Assembly (NCBI RefSeq): GCF_011067745.1
Contig: NZ_JAAMPJ010000002.1
Coordinates: 372,001-436,000, forward strand
DNA: 64,000 nt
Direction of reading: 5' to 3'
Origin: Lentzea alba
GTDB lineage: Bacteria > Actinomycetota > Actinomycetes > Mycobacteriales > Pseudonocardiaceae
The notes under the pieces were generated by a model. The model did not search any database. It was not told where the DNA came from and was given only the letters and a program-made list of their open reading frames with translations. A program made the position numbers and the translations under genes. Positions 21,339 through 29,082 of the stretch are shown here, piece by piece. Position 1 is the stretch's first letter. Each line of letters opens with the position of its first letter.

Positions 21339-21841
21339 TTCCCCTCCACCGCGGCGGTGCCGGCCATCTGGAACTCCATGCCGCAGTCCTTCATGTCCTG
21401 CTTGATCTTCTCGTCGTCCATGTCCGGCAGCTCGATCGCCTGTCCCTTGGCGTTGCCGTCGAACTCCGGGTCCGGCCAGTTGTGTCCCTTGTCCCGCATG
21501 CACTTCGCCTGCTGGCGCATCTTGTCCTGCTCCTCGGGCGACGGTGGCTTGAACTCGCCACCGTTGGGCAGGTGCTGCTTGCACGCGTTGTGCGCGGTCT
21601 CGAACTTGCCCGCCTGGCCGTCGGCGCCGCCGGCTTCGTCGGCCGGCATCGCCCGCATCATGACGCCGCCCTTGCCGTCGTCCTCCGGGTCCGGCATGTC
21701 GATGCCGTTCTCCCGCATGCACTGGGCGAACTTGACCATGTCGCCCGTGTCGTCCTTCTTGGCACCGCCGTTGTCCTGCTTGCTGCCACAGGCGACGAGC
21801 GCCAGCAGCACGGCGATCAGCACTGGGATGGTTTTCTTCAC
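21335..21841 (-). CDS. Lipoprotein with duplicated CMRxxGxxxPDP motif
   Basis: A 168-residue predicted lipoprotein: signal peptide MKKTIPVLIAVLLALVAC with lipobox LVAC (Cys18). The mature part carries a twofold repeat, CMRENGIDMPDPE and CMRDKGHNWPDPE, about 70 residues apart. Each is followed by a further Cys (NACKQ, KDCGM), so two disulfides or a metal site are possible. It is the first gene of the operon with the adaptor, ATPase and permease, and presumably is the extracytoplasmic partner or cargo receptor of that system. Its role is not established. Confidence 0.82.
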   Translation of the reverse strand: MKKTIPVLIAVLLALVACGSKQDNGGAKKDDTGDMVKFAQCMRENGIDMPDPEDDGKGGVMMRAMPADEAGGADGQAGKFETAHNACKQHLPNGGEFKPPSPEEQDKMRQQAKCMRDKGHNWPDPEFDGNAKGQAIELPDMDDEKIKQDMKDCGMEFQMAGTAAVEGK

Positions 21842-21890
21842 GGCGACAGGTCTACGGAGGACGTCATTCGACGGCGCTAAGCGAAAGCCT

Positions 21891-21908
21891 TTATCCGGCG
21901 CTTATCCG
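21891..21908. promoter_or_regulatory. Tandem TTATCCG repeats, probable OmpR-type regulator site
   Basis: TTATCCG occurs at 21891-21897 and 21902-21908, an 11-base period, in the 89-base gap between the divergent lipoprotein operon and the OmpR-type regulator gene. Members of this family bind tandem half-sites one helical turn apart. One site could serve both promoters. Inferred from spacing and position. Confidence 0.5.
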
Positions 21909-21930
21909 CGGCAAGCGGAAAATAGGTGTC

Positions 21931-22590
21931 ATGCGCGTGCTGGTGGTCGAGGACGAACAGCTGCTCGCGGACACGGTCGCCGAGGGGTTGCGCAGGTTCT
22001 CGATGGCGGTCGACGTCTGCTACGACGGCGAAGCGGCGTTGGAACGGGTGGGGGTGCACGCGTACGACGTCGTGGTGCTGGACCGCGACCTGCCTCTCGT
22101 CCACGGTGACGACGTGTGCAAGGCCGTGCACGCGACCGGTGGCGAGGCACGGGTGCTGATGTTGACCGCGGCAGCCGAAGTGGACGACCGGGTCGCCGGC
22201 CTCGGGCTCGGCGCCGACGACTACCTGACCAAGCCGTTCGCGTTCGCCGAACTGGTGGCGCGCGTGCAGGCACTGGGCCGCCGCGCCCGGCCCGCGCTGC
22301 CGCCGGTGCTGATGCGGGCCGGGGTGACCCTGGACCTGCCCCGGCACCAGGCGTCGCGGGACGGGAAGTTCCTGCCGCTGTCCCCGAAGGAGTTCGCCGT
22401 GCTGGAGGTGCTGATGCGGGCCGAGGGCAACGTCGTGAGCGCGGAGGAGCTGTTGGAGAAGGCCTGGGACGAGCACGCCGACCCCTTCACCAACGCCGTG
22501 CGGGTGGCGGTGATGACGCTGCGCCGCAAGCTGGGCGCGCCGCAGGTCATCCAGACCGTGCCCGGTGCCGGCTACCGGTTCGGCTCGTGA
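21931..22590 (+). CDS. OmpR/PhoB-family response regulator
   Basis: A 219-residue regulator. Receiver motifs are VVEDEQLLADTVAEGL, the phospho-acceptor in VVVLDRDLPLVHGDD, and DDYLTKPFAF with the conserved Lys. The winged-helix domain has LSPKEFAVLEVLMRAEGNVVS and ends VIQTVPGAGYRFGS. It is co-transcribed with the kinase gene, whose GTG overlaps its stop. It most likely controls the divergent MacB-like export operon and its own promoter. Confidence 0.94.
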   Translation: MRVLVVEDEQLLADTVAEGLRRFSMAVDVCYDGEAALERVGVHAYDVVVLDRDLPLVHGDDVCKAVHATGGEARVLMLTAAAEVDDRVAGLGLGADDYLTKPFAFAELVARVQALGRRARPALPPVLMRAGVTLDLPRHQASRDGKFLPLSPKEFAVLEVLMRAEGNVVSAEELLEKAWDEHADPFTNAVRVAVMTLRRKLGAPQVIQTVPGAGYRFGS

Positions 22591-23720
22591 GGCTGCGGAC
22601 CAGGCTGACGGCCTGGTACGCCGGGGTGTTCCTGATCGCGGGCGTCGCGCTCATCGCGCTGAACTACTGGCTGCTCGCCGAGTGGATGCCGATGGACGGG
22701 GCGGTGGCCGCGCGGGCCCTTCCCACGGATCCGTACGGGTCCTACGCGACGATCGAGGCCGCGCAGCTGCCCGCCGACACCGTGGTGGTCACCGGCGAGC
22801 AGTTGAAAGCAAGCACGATGAGCACGGTGCTGTGGCAGTCGATCATCGCGCTGCTGGTGGCGGCGGTGATCGCCGTCTGGCTCGGCTGGGTGGTGGCCGG
22901 ACGGGTGCTGGCGCCGTTGCACTCGATCACCACGACCGCGCACAGGCTGGAGGCGACGCGGCTGGACCAGCGGATCGAGCTGGACGGGCCGCCGGACGAG
23001 CTGAAGGAGCTCGCGGACACCTTCGACGGCATGCTCGACCGGCTCGCGTCGTCGTTCGACAGCCAGAAGCGGTTCGTCGCGAACGCCTCGCACGAGCTGC
23101 GCACGCCGTTGGCCGTGCAACGGACGTTGATCGAGGTGGCGCTGGGCGCTCCCGACGCGTCGGACGAGATCCGCCGTCTCGGAGCGCATCTGCTTGACAC
23201 GAACGAGCGCAGCGAGAAACTCATCGACGGGTTGTTGCTGCTTGCGCGCAGTGACCGCGGGCTGGCCACGCGGGAGCTCGTGTGGCTGGACGAGACGATC
23301 GAGGACGAGGTCCAGTCGTGCGCGTCGCTGGCGGCGTCGAAGGAGGTCACCTTCGACGTGTCGGTGCGGCCGTACCTCGTCGAGGGCGATCCGGTGCTGC
23401 TGGCCCAGCTCATCGGCAACCTGTTGCGCAACGCCGTGCTCTACAACAAACCTGGCGGGACCGTGTCAGTCCGCCTTGGTCGAGAACTCGTGGTCTCGAA
23501 CACCGGGCCGACCGTGCCCGCGGAGGCCGTGCCGGGTCTCTTCGAACCGTTCCGGCGGCTGCGTGACCGCGTCGGAACCGCTGGCTCCGGCCTCGGACTG
23601 TCGATCGTGCAGTCCGTCGCGAGGGCCCATCAGGGGTCGGTGAAGGCTCGTCCGAACGGGGGAGGCGGTCTGGTGGTCCAGGTGAACCTTCCGGAAACGG
23701 GAGTGCGACAGCCCTCGTGA
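22587..23720 (+). CDS. Two-component sensor histidine kinase (HAMP type)
   Basis: A 377-residue kinase: TM1 (residues about 8-32), an extracytoplasmic domain of some 45 residues, TM2 (about 80-105), HAMP, then HisKA with FVANASHELRTPLAVQ (phospho-His). The ATPase domain has NLLRNAVLYN, LFEPFRRL and GSGLGLSIV. The DxGxG box is replaced by the short VVSNTGPTVP, as in many actinobacterial kinases of this group. The start is the GTG at 22587; the frame open to 22116 is a shadow of the regulator gene. It pairs with the regulator at 21931. Confidence 0.93.
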   Translation: MRLRTRLTAWYAGVFLIAGVALIALNYWLLAEWMPMDGAVAARALPTDPYGSYATIEAAQLPADTVVVTGEQLKASTMSTVLWQSIIALLVAAVIAVWLGWVVAGRVLAPLHSITTTAHRLEATRLDQRIELDGPPDELKELADTFDGMLDRLASSFDSQKRFVANASHELRTPLAVQRTLIEVALGAPDASDEIRRLGAHLLDTNERSEKLIDGLLLLARSDRGLATRELVWLDETIEDEVQSCASLAASKEVTFDVSVRPYLVEGDPVLLAQLIGNLLRNAVLYNKPGGTVSVRLGRELVVSNTGPTVPAEAVPGLFEPFRRLRDRVGTAGSGLGLSIVQSVARAHQGSVKARPNGGGGLVVQVNLPETGVRQPS

Positions 23721-23821
23721 ACTGGCAAGATCACGTTGAGATATCGGCGAGTCTCCCACCCTTGGACGGCTCGTTGTCCTAACGTTGTCTGCTGGCGAGG
23801 TGCGAATTCAGGGAGGCCACG

Positions 23822-24778
23822 ATGCGAGCGCTGCGAGTCATCGGGCTCGACGAGGACGGCAAGTCCGTCATCCTCGAGGACCCCGAAAACCGCGGCGAGC
23901 GCTTCACGCTCCCCGCTGACGAGCGCCTTCGGGCGGCCCTGCGCGGTGACCTGGCGCGCCTCGGCCAGATGCAGATCGAGTCGGGTGAAGCCCTCATGCG
24001 GCCGCGGGAGATCCAGGCCCGCATCCGCGCGGGTGAGTCGATCGAGCAGGTCGCGGCTGCCGCCGGCATGCCGACGCACCGCATCGAGCGCTTCGCCTAC
24101 CCCGTGCTGCTGGAGCGTTCGCGCACGGCCGACCTGGCCCAGCGCGCGCACCCGGTGCGTGAGGACGGGCCCGACGTGCAGACGCTCGGCGAGGTCGTCG
24201 CGCACTCGTTCGGCCTGCGCGGACACGACCTCTCGGACACCTCGTGGGACGCGTGGCGCGGTGACGACGGCCGCTGGATCGTGCAGCTGCACTGGAAGAC
24301 CGGGCGCTCGGAGAACCGTGCGCACTGGGCGTTCCACCCCGGTGCGCAGGGCGGCACGGTGACGGCGCTGGACGACGCCGCGGTCGACCTGATGGACCCG
24401 AACCCGAACCGGACTCTGCGCACGGTGCGGCCGGTGACGCAGCTGGCGCGGCAGGCGCTGGAGGCGACTCCGGTGCTGCCCACCGCGGTACCGATCGCGG
24501 AGGAGCCCGTGTCCGTTCCGGCGCAGGCTCCTGCCCCGGCACCCGCGCCGGCTCCGGCCCCGGCCCCCGCTCCGGTGGTGGCCGAGAAGCCGGTACAGGA
24601 GAAGCAGCCCGAGCCGGAGCCCGCGCCTGCCCCACCTGCACCACCGGTGAAGAAGGAGCAGGAGCCCGCGGCCGAGAAGCCGGTGCGCAAGGACCCTCCT
24701 CCGAAGCGGGGGAAGAAGAACCACCCCATCGTCCCTTCGTGGGAGGACGTTTTACTGGGAGTGCGGTCGAACCGCTGA
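23822..24778 (+). CDS. sepH: Septation protein SepH
   Basis: A 318-residue SepH (DUF3071) protein, an actinobacterial cell-division factor that stimulates FtsZ assembly. The N-terminal domain (MRALRVIGLDEDGKSVILED to about residue 190) contains the conserved RPREIQARIRAGES and IEQVAAAAG helix-turn-helix-like part. The middle is a long Pro/Ala tract of alternating AP dipeptides (about 235-260). The C-terminal part is basic (PPKRGKKNH) and ends with the short conserved VPSWEDVLLG. GGGAGG lies 8 bases before the ATG. A set of small membrane proteins is encoded directly downstream, the first after a 10-base gap. Confidence 0.95.
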   Translation: MRALRVIGLDEDGKSVILEDPENRGERFTLPADERLRAALRGDLARLGQMQIESGEALMRPREIQARIRAGESIEQVAAAAGMPTHRIERFAYPVLLERSRTADLAQRAHPVREDGPDVQTLGEVVAHSFGLRGHDLSDTSWDAWRGDDGRWIVQLHWKTGRSENRAHWAFHPGAQGGTVTALDDAAVDLMDPNPNRTLRTVRPVTQLARQALEATPVLPTAVPIAEEPVSVPAQAPAPAPAPAPAPAPAPVVAEKPVQEKQPEPEPAPAPPAPPVKKEQEPAAEKPVRKDPPPKRGKKNHPIVPSWEDVLLGVRSNR

Positions 24779-24788
24779 TTGACGCCCA

Positions 24789-25130
24789 GTGGGACGCCGT
24801 GTCGCGCTGGCTGCCGGAGTGGGTGCATTCCTCGGGCTGGCCTGGTGGGGAGTGTTCGAGCTCATCAGCTCGGGCGCGGTCTGCACGTTCGAAGACTGGG
24901 GCTGCCTCGGCGCCTTCGTGATGACCTTGCCGGTCTTCGCGGTGGCCGGGGCGGTCCTGGGCGGGTTCGCACTGCGTTCGCTGAAGGTGTCGCGGGCATG
25001 GCTGGTGGCCGTGCCCGCGACCCTCATGGCCGTGACGACCATGGTGTTCCTGCTCGGCCAGCCCTTTCTCGGCTTCGCGGTGTTCGCCGCGCTGTACTCG
25101 TTGATCGCCGTGCTCACGGCGACGCGGTGA
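24789..25130 (+). CDS. Small membrane protein, Cys-pair loop type (1 of 4)
   Basis: A 113-residue protein of unknown function, four hydrophobic segments. The loop after TM1 reads SSGAVCTFEDWGCLG with two Cys. A short basic stretch (RSLKVSR) precedes TM3. It starts at the GTG at 24789, 10 bases after sepH, so it is probably co-transcribed. It shares its plan (TM, Cys-containing outer loop, TM, basic linker, TM, TM) with the three following genes, suggesting ancient duplication. Confidence 0.7.
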   Translation: MGRRVALAAGVGAFLGLAWWGVFELISSGAVCTFEDWGCLGAFVMTLPVFAVAGAVLGGFALRSLKVSRAWLVAVPATLMAVTTMVFLLGQPFLGFAVFAALYSLIAVLTATR

Positions 25131-25194
25131 AGGTGTTGTAGAGGATCTGTGCAGATCGCCCTCCTTCGCGCGGTGATCGGATAGTTCTTTGCGC

Positions 25195-25605
25195 ATGTTG
25201 TTGCGCACGGTCGTGGGGGCCGTCGCCGGAACGTTGGCCGGCATCGGATTTGTGGCGTCTCTCGAAGCGCTCACGCGGTACTGCTACGAAGGCCCCGGCC
25301 GCAGGGGATGCGGTACCCCGCCCGTGCAGACGTTCGGGCTGGGCTTCTCGCTCTGGATGATCGTCGCCGCGGCCCTGGTCTACACGGGGTTCCGGCTGCT
25401 GCGGATGGAACGCGGCTGGTGGGTGGCCGGGATCGGCAGCGGCCTGTGGTTCGTGCTGATCCTGGCGGTCATCTACCTCAGGATGAACGCGGACGGCATG
25501 TACCAGGAGGAAGGCCATGAGTTCCTCGCGGCCGGGTACCTGGCCGCGGCGGGTGCCTCCTACGCGATCGCCGCTCTGTGCACGGGCCGGAGGCGGGCGT
25601 GGTGA
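25195..25605 (+). CDS. Small membrane protein, Cys-pair loop type (2 of 4)
   Basis: A 136-residue unknown protein with four membrane segments. The loop after TM1 has TRYCYEGPGRRGCGTPP. The linker RLLRMERGW comes before TM3. The ATG at 25195 is preferred over a TTG two codons earlier. The preceding 64 bases separate it from the first member. The next gene starts inside its stop (GTGA). Function not recognised. Confidence 0.72.
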   Translation: MLLRTVVGAVAGTLAGIGFVASLEALTRYCYEGPGRRGCGTPPVQTFGLGFSLWMIVAAALVYTGFRLLRMERGWWVAGIGSGLWFVLILAVIYLRMNADGMYQEEGHEFLAAGYLAAAGASYAIAALCTGRRRAW

Positions 25606-26018
25606 CGCGTGCGGTGATGGGCGCGATCGCCGGGTTGCTGGGCGCGGTGGGGACCGGATCGGCCCTGGTCGGCCTGTACCTGGGGTTCTGCGGGTTCGTG
25701 ACCCCGAAGCCGTGGGAGCGCCGGGAGTGCGTGGTCCGTGAGTCCGCTGAGCAGGGGATTCTGCTGGTGCCCGTCGTGCTGCTGGTGGGGCTGATCGGGA
25801 CGGCGTTGCTGCACGTCTGGCTGCTCAAGCTGCGGGACCAGCCCCGGCCGTGGTCGGTGGTCGTACCGGGGACGTTGCTGGTCATCGCTCTCCTGACGGT
25901 CCGCGGGTCCTGGGGGCTGATCGGTGCGCTCGCGGTGCCGGCGACGGCGTTCGCGGTGGCCGGTGTGATCACCGGGTTCGGGCCGTGGCGGGAGATTTTG
26001 AGGGCAAGGGCGCGGTGA
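25602..26018 (+). CDS. Small membrane protein, Cys-pair loop type (3 of 4)
   Basis: A 138-residue unknown protein with four membrane segments. The outer loop contains FCGFVTPKPWERRECVVRE with two Cys, and the linker KLRDQPRPW precedes TM3. The chosen start is the GTG at 25602, overlapping the previous stop; the frame extends upstream to 25578. It is in the same operon as its neighbours. Confidence 0.72.
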   Translation: MTRAVMGAIAGLLGAVGTGSALVGLYLGFCGFVTPKPWERRECVVRESAEQGILLVPVVLLVGLIGTALLHVWLLKLRDQPRPWSVVVPGTLLVIALLTVRGSWGLIGALAVPATAFAVAGVITGFGPWREILRARAR

Positions 26019-26374
26019 ATCGGTCGATCGCCTTTCCGGACTGCCCGATGAAGGGTGAGCCGTGCGACATGTTTCCGGACGTCCTCACGCCGGCCTACGC
26101 GATCGGCTGGTCGCTGCTCTGGGCGTTCATCGCGAGCCTGCTCGTGTTCGTGGTGTTCCAGCTGACCAGACGGACCGGCTCCGACGACGCGATCGCGCTC
26201 GGCTGCCTGTGCTGGGTGCTGTTGTTGATCCTGTGCGGGGTGCTCGGAACGCTGCGTGGCGACTTCGTGCCCGTCGCGGTGCCGGTGGTCGCCTTCGGGC
26301 CGGCAGCGGTGGTGATCTGGCGCCGGCGGTCGAGTGGTTCTGCTCATGGCGAGGTCTCCGGCAAGTCAGCATGA
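26015..26374 (+). CDS. Small membrane protein, Cys-pair loop type (4 of 4)
   Basis: A 119-residue unknown protein. It has an N-terminal segment with DCPMKGEPCDMF (two Cys) before the first strong hydrophobic helix, then two more helices with LCWVLLLILCG. The linker QLTRRTGSDD matches the basic linker of the other members. The GTG at 26015 overlaps the previous stop (GTGA). It seems to lack the first membrane segment of the other members. Confidence 0.68.
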   Translation: MNRSIAFPDCPMKGEPCDMFPDVLTPAYAIGWSLLWAFIASLLVFVVFQLTRRTGSDDAIALGCLCWVLLLILCGVLGTLRGDFVPVAVPVVAFGPAAVVIWRRRSSGSAHGEVSGKSA

Positions 26375-26583
26375 TCGGCCGCATGAGGACGGCGACGGCG
26401 GCACTGGTGGGGGCGGCGGTGTTGCTGGCCGTCACCGTGTTCGTGCAAATTCAGCTGCCGGCGGAAAGCGCGATCTTCGTGGTCGCGATCGCGGCGGCCG
26501 TCGGCTACGCCTTGGCTGCCGAGGTGACCGCTCGTTACGGTGGACGGCGTGACCGAACAGAGCACCGCGGGCAAGACGGGTAG
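26371..26583 (+). CDS. Very small two-helix membrane protein
   Basis: A 70-residue protein: two adjacent hydrophobic segments (ATAALVGAAVLLAVTVFV and AIFVVAIAAAVGYALAAEV) and a charged C-terminus. The ATG overlaps the preceding stop (ATGA), which supports it being translated. The next gene starts inside it. No family recognised. Confidence 0.55.
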   Translation: MIGRMRTATAALVGAAVLLAVTVFVQIQLPAESAIFVVAIAAAVGYALAAEVTARYGGRRDRTEHRGQDG

Positions 26584-26971
26584 GACAGGACGCCGGCTGT
26601 TGTTCCGGGTCGTCCTGTCGATGGCCGTCGGGGCAGGGCTGGTGCTCGGGTGGACGTGGGCGTACGAGTCGGGCTTCCTGAAGTCGTGGCTCGACAGCAC
26701 GTCGATGTCGACGTTCCTGCTGCTCGTGCTGATCGGGTTGCCGCTCGCGCTGGTGTCCTCGCTGGTGCTGGCCGGGCCGATCCTGTGGATCTTCGGGGTG
26801 CGGCCGGTGTGGCCGATCATCCTGCTCGGGCCGATCGTGCTGGGCCTCGGGCTCTACTTCAAGGTGCACGAGCCCGTCCTCGGGTGGTTCACCAACCGGC
26901 ACCACGCCGAGGCGTTGCTGGCCGCCGTCGCCTACGGGCTGGTCGGCCTGGCCACCTTCAAGAGGGCATAG
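26540..26971 (+). CDS. Hypothetical membrane protein, last of the sepH-linked run
   Basis: A 143-residue protein with a basic N-terminus (GKTGRTGRRLLFR) and four membrane segments, for example FLLLVLIGLPLALVSSLVLAG. It lacks the Cys-pair loop. The GTG at 26540 overlaps the preceding small gene by 44 bases; a GTG at 26549 is an alternative. Its 3' end overlaps the convergent small gene by 14 bases. Function unknown. Confidence 0.68.
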   Translation: MDGVTEQSTAGKTGRTGRRLLFRVVLSMAVGAGLVLGWTWAYESGFLKSWLDSTSMSTFLLLVLIGLPLALVSSLVLAGPILWIFGVRPVWPIILLGPIVLGLGLYFKVHEPVLGWFTNRHHAEALLAAVAYGLVGLATFKRA

Positions 26972-27191
26972 GGATCTCGTCCAGCAGGTGCAGGTCCCAG
27001 CCCTCGCGTTCACACCAGTCCTCGGCCTCCTCACGGGTGACGAACATCGCGTGCCGAGGCCTCGGGCCGGCCAGGTGGTCCCAGCCGTCGGGCGCCAGCA
27101 CGTAGTTCGCTCCTTCGTGTGAAGCGATGAGCCGTCCGTGTGGAAACGCCATCGTCTGCTCGGTTCGCAGAAACCGCGTCATGGTGGTCAT
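26958..27191 (-). CDS. Small conserved-looking hypothetical protein
   Basis: A 77-residue soluble acidic protein. MAFPHGRLIASHEGANYVLAP and PRHAMFVTREEAEDWCEREGW read like a compact alpha/beta domain. It is Trp-rich, and no family is recognised. Translation could begin at the first ATG (27191) or at ATGs further in. It is divergent from the ABC exporter genes with about 115 bases between them. Modest confidence because it is short and isolated. Confidence 0.55.
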   Translation of the reverse strand: MTTMTRFLRTEQTMAFPHGRLIASHEGANYVLAPDGWDHLAGPRPRHAMFVTREEAEDWCEREGWDLHLLDEIPMPS

Positions 27192-27306
27192 CGTGCCCTT
27201 GACCTCGACCTAAGTCGAGACAGCAGGCTCCGGTGGGGAGAAAAACCGGATGCTGACTGTCGGTCGTACTTCGTACTTTGGAGACGACCTGGAGGGGGCT
27301 CACCGC

Positions 27307-29082
27307 GTGAGCGATCAACGTAACTCGACGATCCGGACCTTGCGGAGGTTGTGGCCGTACGTGCGGCCACACCGCGCACGGATGGCTGTCGTGCTGTCGG
27401 CGACGATGCTCGCGATGCTGTGCGGTCTCGGCATCCCGCTGCTCACTCAGCGCATCGTCGACGGTTCGATCCAGAACAAGCAGACCGACCTGCTGCCGTG
27501 GCTGATCCTGGGCGTGCTGGTGCTCGGGCTCAGCGAGGCCGGCCTGTTCTACATCCGGCGCAAGATCGTCGCCCGGCCCGCCGCCGAGGTCGAGGCGCGC
27601 ATGCGGCTCGACCTGTACCAGCGCCTTCAGCGGTTGCCCGTGGCGTTCCACGACAAGTGGCAGTCCGGTCAGCTGCTGTCCCGCGCGACGAACGACCTCA
27701 CGACCGTGCGGCGGTTCGTGGCGTTCGCGGTCATCTTCCTGATGGTGAACACCGTGGTCGTGCTGATCGGCCTGGGCATCATCGCGGCGCTCTCACCGTG
27801 GCTGGTGATCGTGTCGCTGTGCGGCGCGCTGCCGTTGATCGTGATCTCGTACTTCTTCGAGGCCAAGTTCAAGATCGTTGCGCGCCGGGCCCAGGACCAG
27901 GCCGGCGACCTGACCACGACGGTCGAGGAGTCGGTGCTCGGCATCCGGGTCCTCAAGGCGTTCGGGCGCGGGCCTGACCTGTCAAAGCGGTTCCTGGCGC
28001 AGGCCCGCGAGCTGCGGGCGACCGAGCTGCACAAGGTCTCGATCCTGGCCGCGTTGTGGTCGGTGCTGATCGTGCTGCCGGAGCTGTCGATCGCGGGCAT
28101 GCTCGGCGTCGGCGCCATCGGCATCGTGAACGGCTGGATGACGGTCGGCACGCTGGTCGCGGCCGTCGCGGTGAGCGCGTACCTGCGCTGGCCGATCGAC
28201 TCCATCGGCTGGTTGCTGGCGGAGACGAACCAGGCCGCGTCGGCGCTGGAACGCTACTGGGAGGTCATCGACTCCCCCGTGACGATCACCAGCCCCGCCT
28301 CGCCCGCGCCGCTGCCGACGCCGCTGCGCGGCCACGTTCGGTTCGAGGGCGTGCGGTTCGCGTTCGAGGACGGCAACGAGGTGCTGTCGGGGGTGGACCT
28401 GGACCTGCGTCCCGGCGAGACGGTGGCGCTGGTCGGCGCGACCGGTTCCGGCAAGACGACGCTGACCGCGCTCGTGCCGCGGCTCGCGGACGTCACCGGT
28501 GGCCGGATCACGATCGACGGGACCGACGTGCGGGACCTGTCGCTCGAGGACCTGCGGCGGGTGGTCGGCACGGCGTTCGAGGAACCCGTGCTGTTCTCCG
28601 CCTCGGTCACCGAGAACGTCGGGCTGGGCGTGCCGGACGTCTCCGAGACCGCGGTCCGCGAGGCGTTGCGGGTGGCCAAGGCCGAGGAGTTCGTGGACGC
28701 GTTGCCGTGGGGTCTCGCGACCCGCATCGGCGAGCAGGGCCTGTCGCTGTCCGGTGGTCAGCGGCAACGGCTGGCGCTGGCCCGAGCGGTCGTCGGCAGG
28801 CCGTCGGTGCTGGTGCTGGACGACCCGCTGTCCGCGTTGGACGTCCACACCGAGGCCGAGGTGGAAGGGGCGTTGCGCCGGGTGCTGCACGACGTCACGG
28901 CGTTGGTCGTGGCACACCGGTCGTCGACGGTGCAGCTCGCCGACCGCGTCGCGATGCTGGTCGACGGAAAGATCGCCGCGATCGGCTCGCACCGGGAGTT
29001 GTTGGAGACGAACGAGGAATACCGGCGCCTTCTGTCCAACATGGACAGTGAGGAGATCGTGGAAGAGGAGGTGGCGTCGTGA
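27307..29082 (+). CDS. ABC exporter half-transporter, subunit with degenerate catalytic Glu
   Basis: A 591-residue fused membrane-plus-ATPase subunit of an exporter of the multidrug/lipid type. Six membrane segments lie in residues about 20-300. The ATPase has Walker A GATGSGKTT, a canonical signature LSLSGGQRQR, and Walker B VLVLDDPLSALD, in which the catalytic Glu is Asp. The GTG at 27307 is preferred because GGAGGGGG lies 8 bases upstream; an in-frame ATG lies at 27250. The following gene overlaps by 4 bases and encodes the partner subunit. The pair is a typical asymmetric heterodimer. Confidence 0.92.
   Translation: MSDQRNSTIRTLRRLWPYVRPHRARMAVVLSATMLAMLCGLGIPLLTQRIVDGSIQNKQTDLLPWLILGVLVLGLSEAGLFYIRRKIVARPAAEVEARMRLDLYQRLQRLPVAFHDKWQSGQLLSRATNDLTTVRRFVAFAVIFLMVNTVVVLIGLGIIAALSPWLVIVSLCGALPLIVISYFFEAKFKIVARRAQDQAGDLTTTVEESVLGIRVLKAFGRGPDLSKRFLAQARELRATELHKVSILAALWSVLIVLPELSIAGMLGVGAIGIVNGWMTVGTLVAAVAVSAYLRWPIDSIGWLLAETNQAASALERYWEVIDSPVTITSPASPAPLPTPLRGHVRFEGVRFAFEDGNEVLSGVDLDLRPGETVALVGATGSGKTTLTALVPRLADVTGGRITIDGTDVRDLSLEDLRRVVGTAFEEPVLFSASVTENVGLGVPDVSETAVREALRVAKAEEFVDALPWGLATRIGEQGLSLSGGQRQRLALARAVVGRPSVLVLDDPLSALDVHTEAEVEGALRRVLHDVTALVVAHRSSTVQLADRVAMLVDGKIAAIGSHRELLETNEEYRRLLSNMDSEEIVEEEVAS

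Noticed and set aside
24500..24585. Pro/Ala-coding tandem repeat in sepH as a sequence anomaly
   Set aside because: SepH proteins normally have a disordered Pro/Ala-rich linker here.
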